The notes beneath the pieces are model-generated. The model searched no databases, had not been told where the DNA came from, and saw only the letters and a program-made list of their open reading frames with translations. The position numbers and the translations under genes are program-made. Shown piece by piece: positions 9,600-20,718 of a stretch of DNA of 64,000 bases. The DNA lies in NCBI GenBank assembly GCA_024362935.1, contig JANCRA010000114.1:248001-312000 (forward strand), read 5' to 3'. Each line of letters begins with the position of its first letter. Within the stretch, counting starts at the first letter, position 1. This stretch comes from Setophaga petechia. Taxonomy: Eukaryota > Chordata > Aves > Passeriformes > Parulidae.

Positions 9600-10260
9600 G
9601 TCATAGAGGCCCAGAGCAGCTGTGATGTCAGCAAGGGGCTGTGTGACAGCACAGAGTGGGCTGTGTGAGGTTACTTGTTGGGCTGTGACATCACAGAGTT
9701 TGTTGTGAAAGGTCACTGAGCAGCTACAGCATCATAGAAGGGATACTGTGACATCACAGAGCAGGCTGTGACTTTATGGCATGGCTGTATGGCATCATAG
9801 AGCAGGCTGTGAGGTCAAAGTGTGTGCTGTGACATTACAGAGTGGCAGAGACACATGACATCACAGAGAGGGTTTTGTGACTTCACTGAAGGGATTGTTA
9901 CAAAACAGAGCTGGCTGTGATGTCATGGAGTGGGGTGTGAGGCCATAGAGCAGACTCTGTCATCAGAGAGGGTGTCTCTGTGATGTCAGAGAAAGGGTTG
10001 TGACATCATTCGGTGGCTGAGTAACATCACAGATCAGGCTGTGACATCACAGACTGTACTGTGACATCGCATGGTGACTCTGTGATATCACAGCATCTTC
10101 TGTGACATCACAGTGCAGCTGCATGATATTCCAGAGTGACATTCCAGAGGCTGCTCTGTGAAATCACAAGGGCTGTGTGACATCACAGATGGCTATGTGA
10201 CATCACATAGGTTATGTGACATCACAAGATGCTGTGTGAGGTCACTGGGGAGGTCACTCT
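9600..10260. repeat. Degenerate minisatellite of TGTGACATCACAGAG units
   Basis: More than fifteen imperfect units of roughly 25-40 bp carry the core TGTGACATCACAGA, often followed by a GGCTGTG spacer. Each core contains an imperfect palindrome (TGTGACATCACA) that resembles a CRE/AP-1 half-site pair. The units vary in length and sequence, so this is an old tandem array. Confidence 0.8.
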
Positions 10261-11724
10261 GCCCCGGCCCCCCTCACAGCTCCCCCCAGAGCAGTCCAAC
10301 CCTGCTCGTGCACAGCGGGGTCCCCTGTCCCCCCGGGTCACCCCGCCCCCAGCCCCGCAGCCTCCCCCAGCGGATGTTCCACCAGATCGACCCCAGAGCC
10401 TGACACGGGGATGGGGGGCCGGGGCCCTGGGGGTGGCACAGGGGGACAGGGACCCCCCGGCAGCGTCCCCGTGTACCCCAGGGCCAGAGCCTGGGCCAGG
10501 GCTCCTTCACCCTGTTACCAACGAGGCCTTGAGAGCGCTGAAAAAATCCCCAGCAAGGGAGCAGCAAAAACAAGACTGAATATTAAGGGACAGCAGCACA
10601 AAGTTCCTTGGCAAGAGTCACTCTGATCCTGACTGGACACTTCAGGCACAGCAAGGAAACAAAGCAACAACCAAACCAAAGCAAATCCAGGCAATCAAAC
10701 CAGAAATGAACTGAGAACTGTCCCTGGGGATGTGTGTGACAACAGGACAGTGAGGGCAAGGATAAAAGGAATATGGTCTAAAAGCTTAACACGGCTCAAA
10801 CTTAATGGGACTTAACTTATACCTTAACCTTAATTTCTGCCTTCAGCTTCTCAATTTAGCAAAAGAAAAGGTCTTTATAGTATTTTACCTAACTAATAAC
10901 CTACCACTGTGCAATTTAACAGAGGAATAACATTTAACAGTATCTAGCTCACCTTATAACTTTAATTAAACTTTGCACCTTAGCAAAAGAACGACTCTCA
11001 GGAGCATTTAACTTCAGTTAGACCTCATGACTTAACCTCATTTACAGGCCTGACTGACTCATCTATCCAAGGCACTCACACCCCTCAGAGAGCAGCATTT
11101 CTGCCACATTTCCCCTGCACAGGCACTCCTGTGTGCACACAGACACAAAGAGTCAGTGCAAGGCACCTGAGAAAAATTCCCCTGAGGGCAGGAAATGCTC
11201 CCTGTGGATCCTTTGGCATCTCCCCAGCAGTGGGTGAAGGGTTGAGCCTGGAGGAGTGGGGGGATCGGCCCAGGCTCCGTTGTTGTTGGGGATCCCCGAG
11301 TGCAGCAAACGGGAGAGTTCCCGGCTGGGAGAGGCCCCACTCAGAGGGAGTGGCTGGCCCAGGAGAGCTCCAAGGGCTCCTTTTGGAGCGCTGTGTGCAG
11401 GGCCCCAAGAGAGGGGCTGCAGTCCCAGCCATGGTTCATCCTGGCCGCACTTGGCACCAACAGCTTTCTTTGGCAGTGTGAGAACAGGGATGTTGTGCCA
11501 CGGAGGGAACAAAAGCAGTTCCCAGGGCTGCTCCTGCAGAAAGCAGGAGCTGGTTGGGCAGCAGCAGTGGCTGGAGCAGACAGTGTTTGTGATGAGCTGC
11601 AGAGGAGCTGAGCCCAGGGGCTGCTGGCCAAGGCCAAGCCCCAAGGAGCATTTCTCAGCTGGCAGGGTGGGCTGAGAAGGGGAGGGGGGAATGCAGCAGC
11701 ACAGGGCCCATGGAAGCAAGGGAC
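10261..11724. other. No gene seen
   Basis: A GC-rich part (10261-10580) is followed by AT-rich sequence (10640-11050) and a mixed part (11060-11724). Open frames occur on both strands in the GC-rich and mixed parts but overlap each other and lack family features. Confidence 0.45.
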
Positions 11725-12105
11725 CATTGTGACACTGTGGGGGTCTATGAGACCAAGGGACCATTGTGACATGGTGGGGTTTCATGGAATCATGGAGAGC
11801 ACTGTGACATTGCTGGCCCTCATGGAACAAAGAGGACCATACTGATGCTGTGGGGCTCCATGGGTTGTAGGGATCATTGTGACACTGAGAGGCCCCATCA
11901 AACCAAGGGTCCATTTGTGATACCATGGGGCCTCATGGAACCTTGGAGACCACTGTGACGCTTTGGGGTGTCATGGAACCAAGGGGCCGTTGTGACATTG
12001 AGAGACCCCCATGGAGCCAAAGGTCCATTGTGACATTACAGGACCTCATGGAACCATGGAGAGACCATTAGGACACTTCACAGCCTTAAGGAACCAAGGG
12101 GCCTG
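11725..12105 (-). repeat. Decayed minisatellite, CCATTGTGACA units
   Basis: About eight units of 45-55 bp follow the pattern GGGACCATTGTGACA, a TGGGG-type core, then CATGGAACCAA. They are the reverse complement of the units in 14430-16000, so the two arrays face each other. Confidence 0.75.
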
Positions 12106-13498
12106 TGTGTGTGCTTCTTTGTATCTTATTTGTCTTTCTTTCTAAACCCCTCTTATTGCAAATTTTGAGTAATTTAAAATTGAACAGGCAAAGAGTTTGT
12201 GAAGTGCAATGGGCCAAGGTAATTCTTTGATCAGTGTTTTCTGTTGATTGAAGGTCATATTAAATATTTTGCCAAAGTTTCTCTCATTTTCTAAAGTTTC
12301 CCATAAAGGCTGTTTTGTTCTTTTGAACTCATGAGAATCTCCAGTTGCTATTTCTCCAGTACATCCAACTCAAAGGACACAAACAAATATAATTCCTTTT
12401 AAATGTCTCCTAGGGAGAGATTTTTAGTGGATGGGGGTCAGGGCTTGTGTGTCCTGCTTGGCCCAGCCCAGGCAGGGCTTTCCCAGCCACATCCCACACT
12501 CCATTGCCCAGCTGGAGCCGCTGGTGCCTCTGAGTTGTGCTGCCCCAGCCCCAGGGACGCTCTCCTTGTCTGCCCATTCCCCCACGCTCTCTGGGCAGGG
12601 ATGGCCTCAGTGGGGGCTGCTGACATCCTCAGCACCTTGGAGGCTGCTGCTGAATTTTCCTGCTGCAGAGGCTTCTTCAGCCTTCAGCTCTTGAGTGCAG
12701 GAATTCAGTGTCCCAGGGCTCATTAACATTCAGAACACCTTAATGAGCCAAGCCTCTGGGAGTAATTTGATCTCAATTTTCAAATCTTTTGTGGTTAATT
12801 ATACAGATTCCAGTAGTGTAGTTCAACGGAATAGATTCTATTTAAAAAGACAGTGAGAAAAGATTTCTTAGGTCCTGTTTAGGTTTTTTCCCCCTGTTAA
12901 TTTATTGATATGTGCAATCTCCAGTTGACACTGAATCCAAGTACCTCCTCCTGCAGTTTGAATAGATATGAAAATCAAGACCCTCCATGGCTGACAATCA
13001 ATCAGACTCTGTCCCTACCCCCACCCCACCATTTCCCCCATCCAAGCCCTGGCACTCAGAGCAGCCTTGTGCAAATCTGAGCTCCCTCCAGCCCAGGCTG
13101 CACCTGCAGCTTTCAGCTCCTTGGCTCCAACTCCCACCTGCTTTCCTTGGAGAAGGAGCTGCCCGAGACACAGAGGGATGTTCATTTCTTGTCAGCCAAC
13201 AAAGCCAAGGGAAGGCACAGCTCCATCCAATGCAAAAGTCATTCCTCTGCTGTATATTAAATCCACTTTCCACAGTAGGCAGTCTCAGATCAATGGGAAA
13301 TATCTTCTGTGCCCAGCACAGATCCCAAGGTCCCTGCAAACCTTCCCTGCCCCGATTCTGCTCAGATTTGCTCTTTGCACACACGAGTCACATGCTGAAG
13401 TCATCAGAGAGCTGAGGTGTGTGCTGGAATTCAATGCCCTCCACATCCCGCAGCAGCCCTGCATTTCCCTCCTGCAGCCTTGGTCTCCAGCACAGCCA
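12106..13498. other. No gene seen
   Basis: AT-rich sequence (12106-12400 and 12740-12980) alternates with GC-richer parts. The largest plus-strand frames (12987-13415 and 13067-13504) overlap antisense frames and lack domains. Confidence 0.4.
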
Positions 13499-14222
13499 TT
13501 GTGATAAATAGTTATGATTCGTGCTGATAAAATTGAAACAGTAATCAATATTGATACAGTAATTAATATTTGGGAATAGTAACAATAGTAAAAAGTTGTA
13601 ATGCCAAAGAAGAGAGGGAGAGGAGGGGCTCCACCTCCCCCTCCCAGCAGATGTTCACAAGGACAGGAGGAAAGAAGCTGAAAAAACAGTTGCTAAAAAT
13701 GAGCAGAAAGGAAGCAAAACCTGGTTGGGTCCCAGAAAATGCTAATTAAAAGGGATTTATTGCTTTGATATGTAGATATAGTGATATGTTAGTTTTGGCT
13801 TACATTGTATTGGGTTGGTGCACATGTGTAACCCAAAGGTGAATTAAAGGACACAGAGGAAGACTACGAAATCTTCATCAGACGACCCCCAAAAGACTTG
13901 TGCGACCACCAAACCGAGTGGTGGCGCATGCGCGGTAAAGGTGGTGATGAGGGTGGAGGTAGAGGTATGATGATTTGAAAATGGGAGGAGATGGCATTGG
14001 CACATGGCATATAAGGGAGAATCTTCACTTGGCAAGCTTGTACGTGAGGTGGCAAGGGTCCCAGAACCCTGCACTCCGTACCCCATGGTTATCTTTTGCT
14101 TATGCGCTATTATTGGAACCAAATTATACCTTATTTATATATTTTCTAAACTATTTAATTAAAATTGCTGCTATCTCAAATATTGTTTGGGTTTTTCTAG
14201 GAAGGGATAATTGGGCAAACAT
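13499..14222 (+). mobile_element. Possible LTR
   Basis: The segment runs from TGTGATAAATAG to GGGCAAACA, giving TG...CA ends. It has a TATA-like CATATAAGG near 14008 and an AT-rich 3' part. Its overall design resembles an avian LTR, but there is no clear inverted terminal pair and no matching flanks. Confidence 0.35.
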
Positions 14223-14716
14223 AACATTAATAATAAATGAATTTCATATCTCTAAGCTAAGTCTGTTTTTCCCAGGACAGTATTTGATGAGTGATCTCGC
14301 CCAGCCCTTATCTCAACCCATGAACCCTTTATTAAATTCGCTTTGTCCAACTGCAGAGGGGAGTGAGTGAGCAGCCCACATGGATGCCTGGCATTTGGCC
14401 TGGCTCAACCCACCACACCTTGGTACCACAGGCTCACAATGGACCCTGGGTTCTATGGGGTCTCATTGGTTCCATGAGGCCCTGCAGGGCCACTTAATTC
14501 AACAAGGCCCCAAAGTTTCACAGTGCTCTCCAGGATTCCATGAGGCCCTGCAATATCAAAGTGGACCTTTGGATCCATGGGGGCCCACAGTGTCACAATG
14601 GGCTCTTGTGGTTCTACAGCCTCACAATGGCCCCTCGGATCCATGTGTCCTGCACTGTTCCATGAATCCTTGGTTCCATGGGGTCCTGTAGGGTCACAAT
14701 GGTCTCCTTGGTTTCC

Positions 14717-14750
14717 TGGTACCACAGTTGCCATAATTTCCATGGTATCA
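14717..14750 (+). repeat. 34-bp direct repeat, left copy
   Basis: It differs at one base from 15443-15476 and abuts the LTR end at 14751. Surrounding minisatellite units are far more diverged from each other than these two copies are. Confidence 0.8.
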
Positions 14751-15442
14751 TGTCGGAGAAGGGAGACGTGACACCATATGGTTCATCAACGTAGCTCGAT
14801 TTATTGATCTCCATTGACAGGTTAAATACACTTCTTAATTAGTCTCATACATATTGCAAAAGCTGAGCTCATTATTGGTCAGAAGGCATTTGCGTCAATA
14901 TCTGCAACATAGTTATATTTCTGCAACATAGTTATACTTCTGTATTCCTGTTGCTCGCTAGCTATGATTCCTACAGCACGTATGCTAGGTTCAGGCCAAG
15001 TTGTTTTGCTGACAAGGGCACTGTGAACACAGAACTACCCTTGGTTCTCACAGCTACCCTTGCCCTACTTACTGCTCATATTGATCATCTTATAGCCACT
15101 GTGGCCTCTCTCATCAAGCCACTCAGCAATTAGGCTCTCTACACTTCCCCCGTTTTTCTTTTGAACAAGCAAAGCAGAATGCCACATCTTATTGATCATG
15201 TTCTCAACCATTCGCTGTATGCATGATACAATAAGTGGTAAAAAGAGTATGAAGGACAAAAGCACAATCAAAATGCCAATAGCGTACATAATAATCGTGC
15301 GAAGCCAACCACTAATGCCAAAACCCTGTAGCCAGGCGTTGAGAGGATTCACTTCCACTCTGAGCTTGCTCATGTTGTCCCTAAGTTGTGCTAACTTCTT
15401 ATGTATTGATTCTGAATGGTCTGATAAATTCATACAACATCA
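14751..15442 (-). mobile_element. 3'-half ERV fragment (env end plus LTR)
   Basis: On the minus strand it starts in the transmembrane subunit, passes a polypurine tract (AAAAACGGGGGAAG near 15150) and ends with an LTR. The LTR runs from TGTAGAGAG to TTCTCCGACA and has AATAAA near 14808. It is related to the 3' end of the provirus at 6087-9204. The 5' part of the element is absent, yet the fragment is bounded on both sides by a 34-bp direct repeat. Confidence 0.8.
15065..15433 (-). pseudogene. env transmembrane-subunit fragment
   Basis: A 122-codon frame starts at MNLSDHSESIHK, the segment just after the C-X6-CC motif in related envs. It continues through a heptad-like stretch, a membrane anchor (IIMYAIGILIVLLSFILFL) and the tail KNGGSVES, and ends inside the LTR. 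The frame is open, but the surface subunit, fusion peptide and signal peptide are missing. Confidence 0.75.
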
Positions 15443-15476
15443 TGGTGCCACAGTTGCCATAATTTCCATGGTATCA
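15443..15476 (+). repeat. 34-bp direct repeat, right copy
   Basis: This is the partner of 14717-14750 (A in the left copy, G here at the fifth base). It lies at the 5' truncation point of the ERV fragment. Confidence 0.8.
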
Positions 15477-16002
15477 CAACTGCCCTTGGATCCCAAGAGG
15501 CCCCACAGTGTGACAATGGCCCCTTGCTTCCATGACGCCCTGTAGTGTCACAATGGTGTCCATGATTCCATCAGGCCCTGCAGTGTCACCATGGACACTT
15601 GGTTCAATGACACTCCACAATGTCACCAGGGCCCCTTGGTTCCACACAGCCCCACTGTGTCACTGTGGTCCTTTTGGTTCCAAGGCTCAGAAGTGCCAGA
15701 ATGACCCTTTGGTTCCAGCAGGCCTTGAAGCTTCCAAATGGTCTCCATGGTTTCATGAGTAGCCCCTGTGTCACAAGAGACTCTTGGTTCCCTCAAGTTC
15801 TTCAGTGTCACAATGGGCCCTTGGTTCCACGAGGTTTGGTAGAGTCACAATTGACTCCTTGGTTCCATGAGTCCCTGCTGTGTCACAATGCCCATGGTTC
15901 CACGAGTCTCCATGGTGTCACCACGGTCTCCTTGGATCCCCAGTGTCACCATGGTCTCCTTGGTACCACCCAGGCCTTGTAACAAGAGATACTGAGCCAC
16001 TT

Positions 16003-16435
16003 TGTGCCTTACATGAAAGGCTGCAGAACTCATGCTTGTGAGGCTGTGTCACTGATAAGAAACAAAAATCACCTGAATCTGAACACCAAATATCATCTCA
16101 AGTACCTTCAATCCCAGCCTCAACAGAGGCAGAAAATACAAACAGAGATTCCGCAGTAAATCAAAAACAGGGACCATATTTTGAATGCAGACAAAATGCA
16201 TTCAAGTGCATTCAAATGCACTCGATATGATGGGGAGGTGATGATCCCCTATTCCAAGAGTGAACTTCAGAAGGGCTGACTATAGGAGGAACTACAGGGA
16301 ACCACAATATAAGAAAAGCAGGTGGCAAAGGTAATTCTGGGATAGGGAGACCAGAAAGCAAGAGCAGATGAGCCAGTGCAGTCGCCACCAAGAAGATCAC
16401 GTTCACACGCTGTGGGCAGCAACCCCCTCAGGCCG
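16003..16435 (-). other. Possible internal remnant after LTR
   Basis: This is sequence downstream, in minus-strand sense, of the LTR at 16436-17056. A 64-codon frame (16406-16212) begins with a signal-peptide-like hydrophobic stretch (VIFLVATALAHLLLLSGLP). No primer site or retroviral domain was recognised, so assignment to the LTR's interior is positional. Confidence 0.3.
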
Positions 16436-17056
16436 TGTCACGATCCCCTGGTGCAAGGGGGGTCACGATGGTTCGTGTTACTGATCTCAGAGTGCAGAGA
16501 CACACAGCAGGGGACTTTCAGTATTCACCCAAACAAATGCACCTTTTATTGAGTGCCCACAGCAGATGCAACAGAAGCATTAGAAAGGAGATAAAGGATA
16601 GAGAGAGATAAAAGGAGTGGGGGAATAGCTACCAACAGAGAGATGAAATCCTCGTGATCCAGCCAATAGATCTGTCTGGTCACGTCGGGGAGAGTCTCAA
16701 AGTCTTTGGTTAACTCAGGGGTCTTTTATAATCTACTGCCAGGAGGGGAGCAGGACGGCACATGGAGGGAACAGTGGAGAATAAATCCATTGGGAACAGG
16801 TACAGACAGTCCAGTTCTGAACAGCACAAACCGGTGCCAGCAGTGAGCGGGGCCCGTTGTTTCAGGACTGGTTCCTATGGAAACATCCCGCTGTCTATGG
16901 CAGACATCCCGCTCCAGTCAGGCCAGCACCCCTGGGGTAGAATTTGAAGGGTCTCAGTCTCAGTCCTTGGGGAGGGCTTCAATCTCCATCCTTGATGGGG
17001 CTATGAGCAGATAAGGCATCTTTGGATGATCTCTTACAGACTGACATCCTAAAACA
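16436..17056 (-). mobile_element. ERV1-like LTR
   Basis: On the minus strand it runs from TGTTTTAGG to ATCGTGACA. It has a TATA box TATAAAAGACCCC near 16725 and a poly(A) signal AATAAAAGG near 16550, spaced as in a working LTR promoter. The flanks TTAAA (right) and GGCCG (left) do not match, so it is not a clean solo LTR. Confidence 0.75.
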
Positions 17057-17185
17057 TTAAAATAATTATGCATTTCCCCTGAAAAATAAGATTTACTGAA
17101 TTAATAAAATTATAATTATTTTTCTTACTTATAATAGTATTATTCTATATTTGCATTGCCAAATTTTAGTATGTATATCAGAAAG

Positions 17186-18026
17186 TGTTATGAATAAGAA
17201 GCTTGACTAGGCCAAAATTCAAGCAGCAATCAATTTATTATTTAATATGGTAAAGTATGAGCAATACAGCACTGGGTACAGTGGGGGAAGTTTTCCCTCC
17301 AACTGCACACCAATAATTGATAGTTACAGGTATTTATAGGGGTACTCATCAGTTTTTTCCAGCAGTTTCTATGTAAAATTTTTCTCATCAGCAATTTTTA
17401 TTCCAAATTATTACGTCACAATTCTATACACTATTGTGATTTTAAATTCTCAGGATGTATCTCAAAAGGAGTATCCCCAGATGGTGACGGTCCAGTTTCC
17501 GAAAGAAGAAAGATGAATCCCATCTGGTGGAGACCAGCTCCCCAGATGTGAGTTCCACCTTTTAATTGAAGAGACTATAAATCTCATAACAGTGATGTCC
17601 AGCTTCCCTTTGGTTGAAACCATAAATCCTTGAGGTGGTGTTCATCTTCCTTTCTCAAGCTGTTTTTCTCTGCTTCAGTAAGGTGTGAGATAAGCATATT
17701 TCCTTTATATATATTCCAAAGCTATAGTTTCAAGGATACAAGTAATATTCTCAAATTGTACTTCAAAAGGTTATTGTTGCATAGCTCTTTAAGGATTAAC
17801 TACAAGCAAAAAGCAACATCCTTAACACTTTAATTCCAATGCTCCTAAATCAATCAGAGTCAATTGCAAACAAAAGATAGGTTCAAAGACCTTTTTCCAT
17901 GTTTATTTTCCTCAGTTATTATTAGAATTCACAGTTCTCCCACTGTTGAGGCCCACAAATTTTGCATTCACAAATATACACATTGCCTGTTTGTACCTGA
18001 CACGAAACACAGCTTTGTATTTCACA
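17186..18026 (-). mobile_element. Solo LTR, same family as the ERV at 47533-57606
   Basis: The ends TGTTATGAATAAG and TTGTATTTCACA match the LTRs of the full-length ERV, and the whole 841 bp aligns with them with modest divergence. The 4-bp duplication AAAG is exact (17182-17185 and 18027-18030). The TATA-like TATAAATA and the AATAAA signal are kept. It marks an earlier insertion reduced by LTR-LTR recombination. Confidence 0.93.
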
Positions 18027-18189
18027 AAAGTCCATACCTTTTTAGCAAGAAAAAACTTTATTGGTCATTGGTTCTAAGTAACACAATTCCCTTCATTAAC
18101 TCATTGAGCTGTGTGGCTATCGATTTCTCCTTCCTTATGCTAATTAGTCCTATCTGAAATCCTTTTGTCATCTTTTTTATCATTTTCAC

Positions 18190-18750
18190 AGACAGAGTAA
18201 AAGGGGCCACTTCGGGGTCCGCGGAGAACTTTCTGGGGCACATTTGGGGCACTTTTGTGTCTGGGGAGGGAATTCAAAGAGAAGTTGAACGTCTGGAGGA
18301 CACTTGGGGCAGCCGGGTGGGCACTTGGAGGGGCACTCAGGGATTCTGAGGGACAGCTCCGTGTCCGGGGACGAACTCAGGGGTCCAGCGGGGCCCTTGG
18401 AGGTCAGGGAAGGGAATTTGGGGCCCTTCGGGGTCCGGGCGGGCCCTTGTGGGGCGCTCGGACGGGGCTCCCTGGGGTGCGGGGAGTGATGGGAGCTGTA
18501 GGCGCGGGTCTAATACAGTTTAACGGGGCCGCGGAGCATCATGGGAGTTTGAGGCGCAGCTGCAAGGGCTTTAGGTGGGGCGCGGGGCATGACGGGAGAT
18601 GTAGTCCTGGCTAGAGCAGCGTGGGATGCGCGCCGCGGAGCATGATGGGAATCGTAGTCCCGGAAGTGGCTCGAACGCTTTGTTTTGGGGGCCCGGAAAG
18701 GCTCTCGGGGGACGCTTCTGCGTCCGAGCTGCGCCTTGAGCTTAAAATGC
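18190..18750. promoter_or_regulatory. CpG-rich island with four ZNF143/THAP11-like sites
   Basis: A GC- and CpG-rich block holds four copies, all in one orientation, of the reverse complement of the ACTACAnnTCCCAnnATGC motif: about 18485-18502, 18534-18554, 18587-18610 and 18640-18661. The last is joined to an ETS-type CCGGAAGTG. Such clusters mark housekeeping and bidirectional promoters in vertebrates. No coding exon could be linked to it. It may be a promoter whose transcript was not recognised, or a repeated promoter-like element. Confidence 0.6.
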
Positions 18751-18757
18751 GAGCAAT

Positions 18758-18779
18758 GAGGGTTAGGGTTAGGGTAAGG
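18758..18779 (+). repeat. Interstitial telomeric repeat
   Basis: It reads GAGGGTTAGGGTTAGGGTAAGG, about three TTAGGG units, at the edge of the CpG island. It is too short for a chromosome end. Confidence 0.85.
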
Positions 18780-20141
18780 TTATATTTTTTGTAATATTAT
18801 CTCACATTTCACAGTGTGTTCTTGAAGGATTGAATTTGAAAGAACTGTATTAAAAATATATTTTTATATTAACAAAAAGTGTTTTTAAAAAGTATTTTTG
18901 CCATCTTTGTACAAAAAAAGGAAATTCTGAAACCAAACGTTCTGGCCTGAAGTAGCTTGCATTCACTTGTTGGGTTGGAATAACATATTAAGATCTCGAC
19001 AGATCTTTAGCAGAATACAAAATATATTCATGTCAAAAATTAAGGATAATAGTCAAAACCTTCTGGGCAAAGAACTGGATCATAAACCTACAGGGATTGT
19101 CTACCCTGAGGGAGAAAAATTGCTCTGAGATGTTTGATAGTTTTGGTTTTAAACTTCAGTAGCAGAAAAGTTTCTAAAGAAAGGGAGGAGAAGACAGTGC
19201 CCTGCAACCCTGGCCTGCTTTTCATTAAAGAAAGATAAGGGCATATTCTGATTAGCAGGAGAAATAATTAAAGGAATTCTGTTTTCTCAGAGGTCACAAG
19301 ATCAGACTTATATGATCCCAAATGCAATCACGGAACAAAACCATTAGACATCTTATTCAAGGAAAATACATGAATGCCATAGCTGGTGATGCAATCATAT
19401 GGATTACACTCTTAATTATTTTTATTTTCTTCCTTGAAATTTTGTGGATTTTATACATTTTCTTACAAAAAGGAGGGAAAAATAACTTAGTAGAGTCAAC
19501 AGGTAGTTTAGTGTCCCTTTTGAAGACCTTGGCAGCTTTCTAAAGCCTTACTATGAATCACCATGAAGGAAAAAATTCAATTTGCATTGGAGAGGGGGTA
19601 TTTTAATTTAATTTTATTTTCAATTGACCCTTTCACTTGATAGATTTTAGTGCTTTCACCATGAAATAAATTTTATTTAATCTAAGCATAAGGACTCTTA
19701 ATTATATTGGAAGAGTTCTTAATTATGCCATTTCAAATAATGGTGGAACTTCTTTTTGTGTGAGACTAATCAAAGGTAAAAGAAGTCAGAGTGTACTTTG
19801 GAAAGAAATTGGAATGCTTTTGTGCTCTGGTGATTTCACACCAAGCAAATTGTCCTCAAAGAACTCTTGATGATCTTCCTCGATACAATTTTAAGGTCTG
19901 AAAAATTCTTTTACACCAGGTGAATGTTTATTATGTCTACTTATTAGTCTCTAATCATACCTACTGTGTTCCTGTACAAACTCAGAAGGGATGAGGAGAC
20001 ATAGATATCAAGCATGATCAACCTCTTGAATTGCCCAGTGCTTGCCCTAAAAAGCAGCTACCAAAAATAAATGTTTCTTCAGATATTTTGCATCTTAGCC
20101 TTGTTGTTGTCAGTTTTTTTGATGTCCTGAGAGGGAGACCA
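18780..20141. other. AT-rich, no gene seen
   Basis: This is AT-rich sequence with no frame beyond 73 codons. The 73-codon frame at 19322-19543 has a hydrophobic segment but no family likeness. Confidence 0.5.
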
Positions 20142-20718
20142 TGCTGGTTTGGGATGGGGTAGGATTAATTTTCTTCATGGTCACTAGTATGGGTCTGTGT
20201 TTTAGATGTACGCTAAACCAGTGTTAAAAATGCAAGGATATTTTCATTACTGCTGAGCAGGGCTTGCACAGCATCAGGGCCATTTCTGCTCCTCACCTGC
20301 AAGAGGGCTGGGCATGCCAGGAATTTGGGAGGGGACACAACCAGGACAGGTGACCCCAGCTGACCCAAGGGATCTTCCGGACTGTATGGAGTGATTCTCA
20401 GTGTATAATGCTGAGGGATGAAGAAGGAATGGGGGCGTTTGGGGTGGTGGGGTTGGCTTTCCCAAGTGAGTGTGACACGAGGGGAAGCGCTGCTTTCCTG
20501 GACACGGCTGAGCACACACCTACCCATGGGAAGTGGTGCGGGCACTTGTAAGGTTTTGTTTGCGTGCAAGGCTTTTGTTTTCCTTGTTAAACTGCCTTCA
20601 ACTAAACCCAGCAGTTTTCTCACTTTTGCCTTTCTGATTCCCTCCTCCATTCTGGTGTGGGGGGAGTGAGTGAATGTCTGAGTGAGGCTCAGTTGCCAGC
20701 TGGGGTTAGACCTTGACA
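20142..20718 (+). mobile_element. Avian LTR (common ERVL-like family)
   Basis: It runs from TGCTGGTTTGGGATGGGG to GGGGTTAGACCTTGACA. It contains CATTACTGCTGAGCAGGGCT, a TATA-like GTATAATGCTGAGG near 20402 and ATTAAA-like signals near 20590. It resembles an LTR frequent in bird genomes. No target duplication is visible (GACCA against AGGTC). Confidence 0.65.

Larger units (their letters stand above)
14430..16000 (+). repeat. Decayed minisatellite, TGTCACAATGG units, interrupted by an ERV
   Basis: Units of about 45-60 bp carry TGTCACAATGG, CCTTGGTTCCATGAG and a CCCTGCAG core. They run on both sides of the ERV piece at 14751-15442. They are the inverse of the array at 11725-12105. Confidence 0.8.

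Noticed and set aside
9600..10260. CRISPR-like direct repeats
   Set aside because: Unit and spacer lengths vary, units are degenerate, and the window is vertebrate DNA.
11153..11926. 257-codon minus frame with HGP-rich text
   Set aside because: It partly overlaps minisatellite units and has no domain or splice support.
18758..18779. Chromosome end
   Set aside because: Only about three TTAGGG units, with unique sequence on both sides.
19322..19543. 73-codon frame with a membrane-like segment
   Set aside because: AT-rich sequence readily gives hydrophobic frames; no start context or homology cue.
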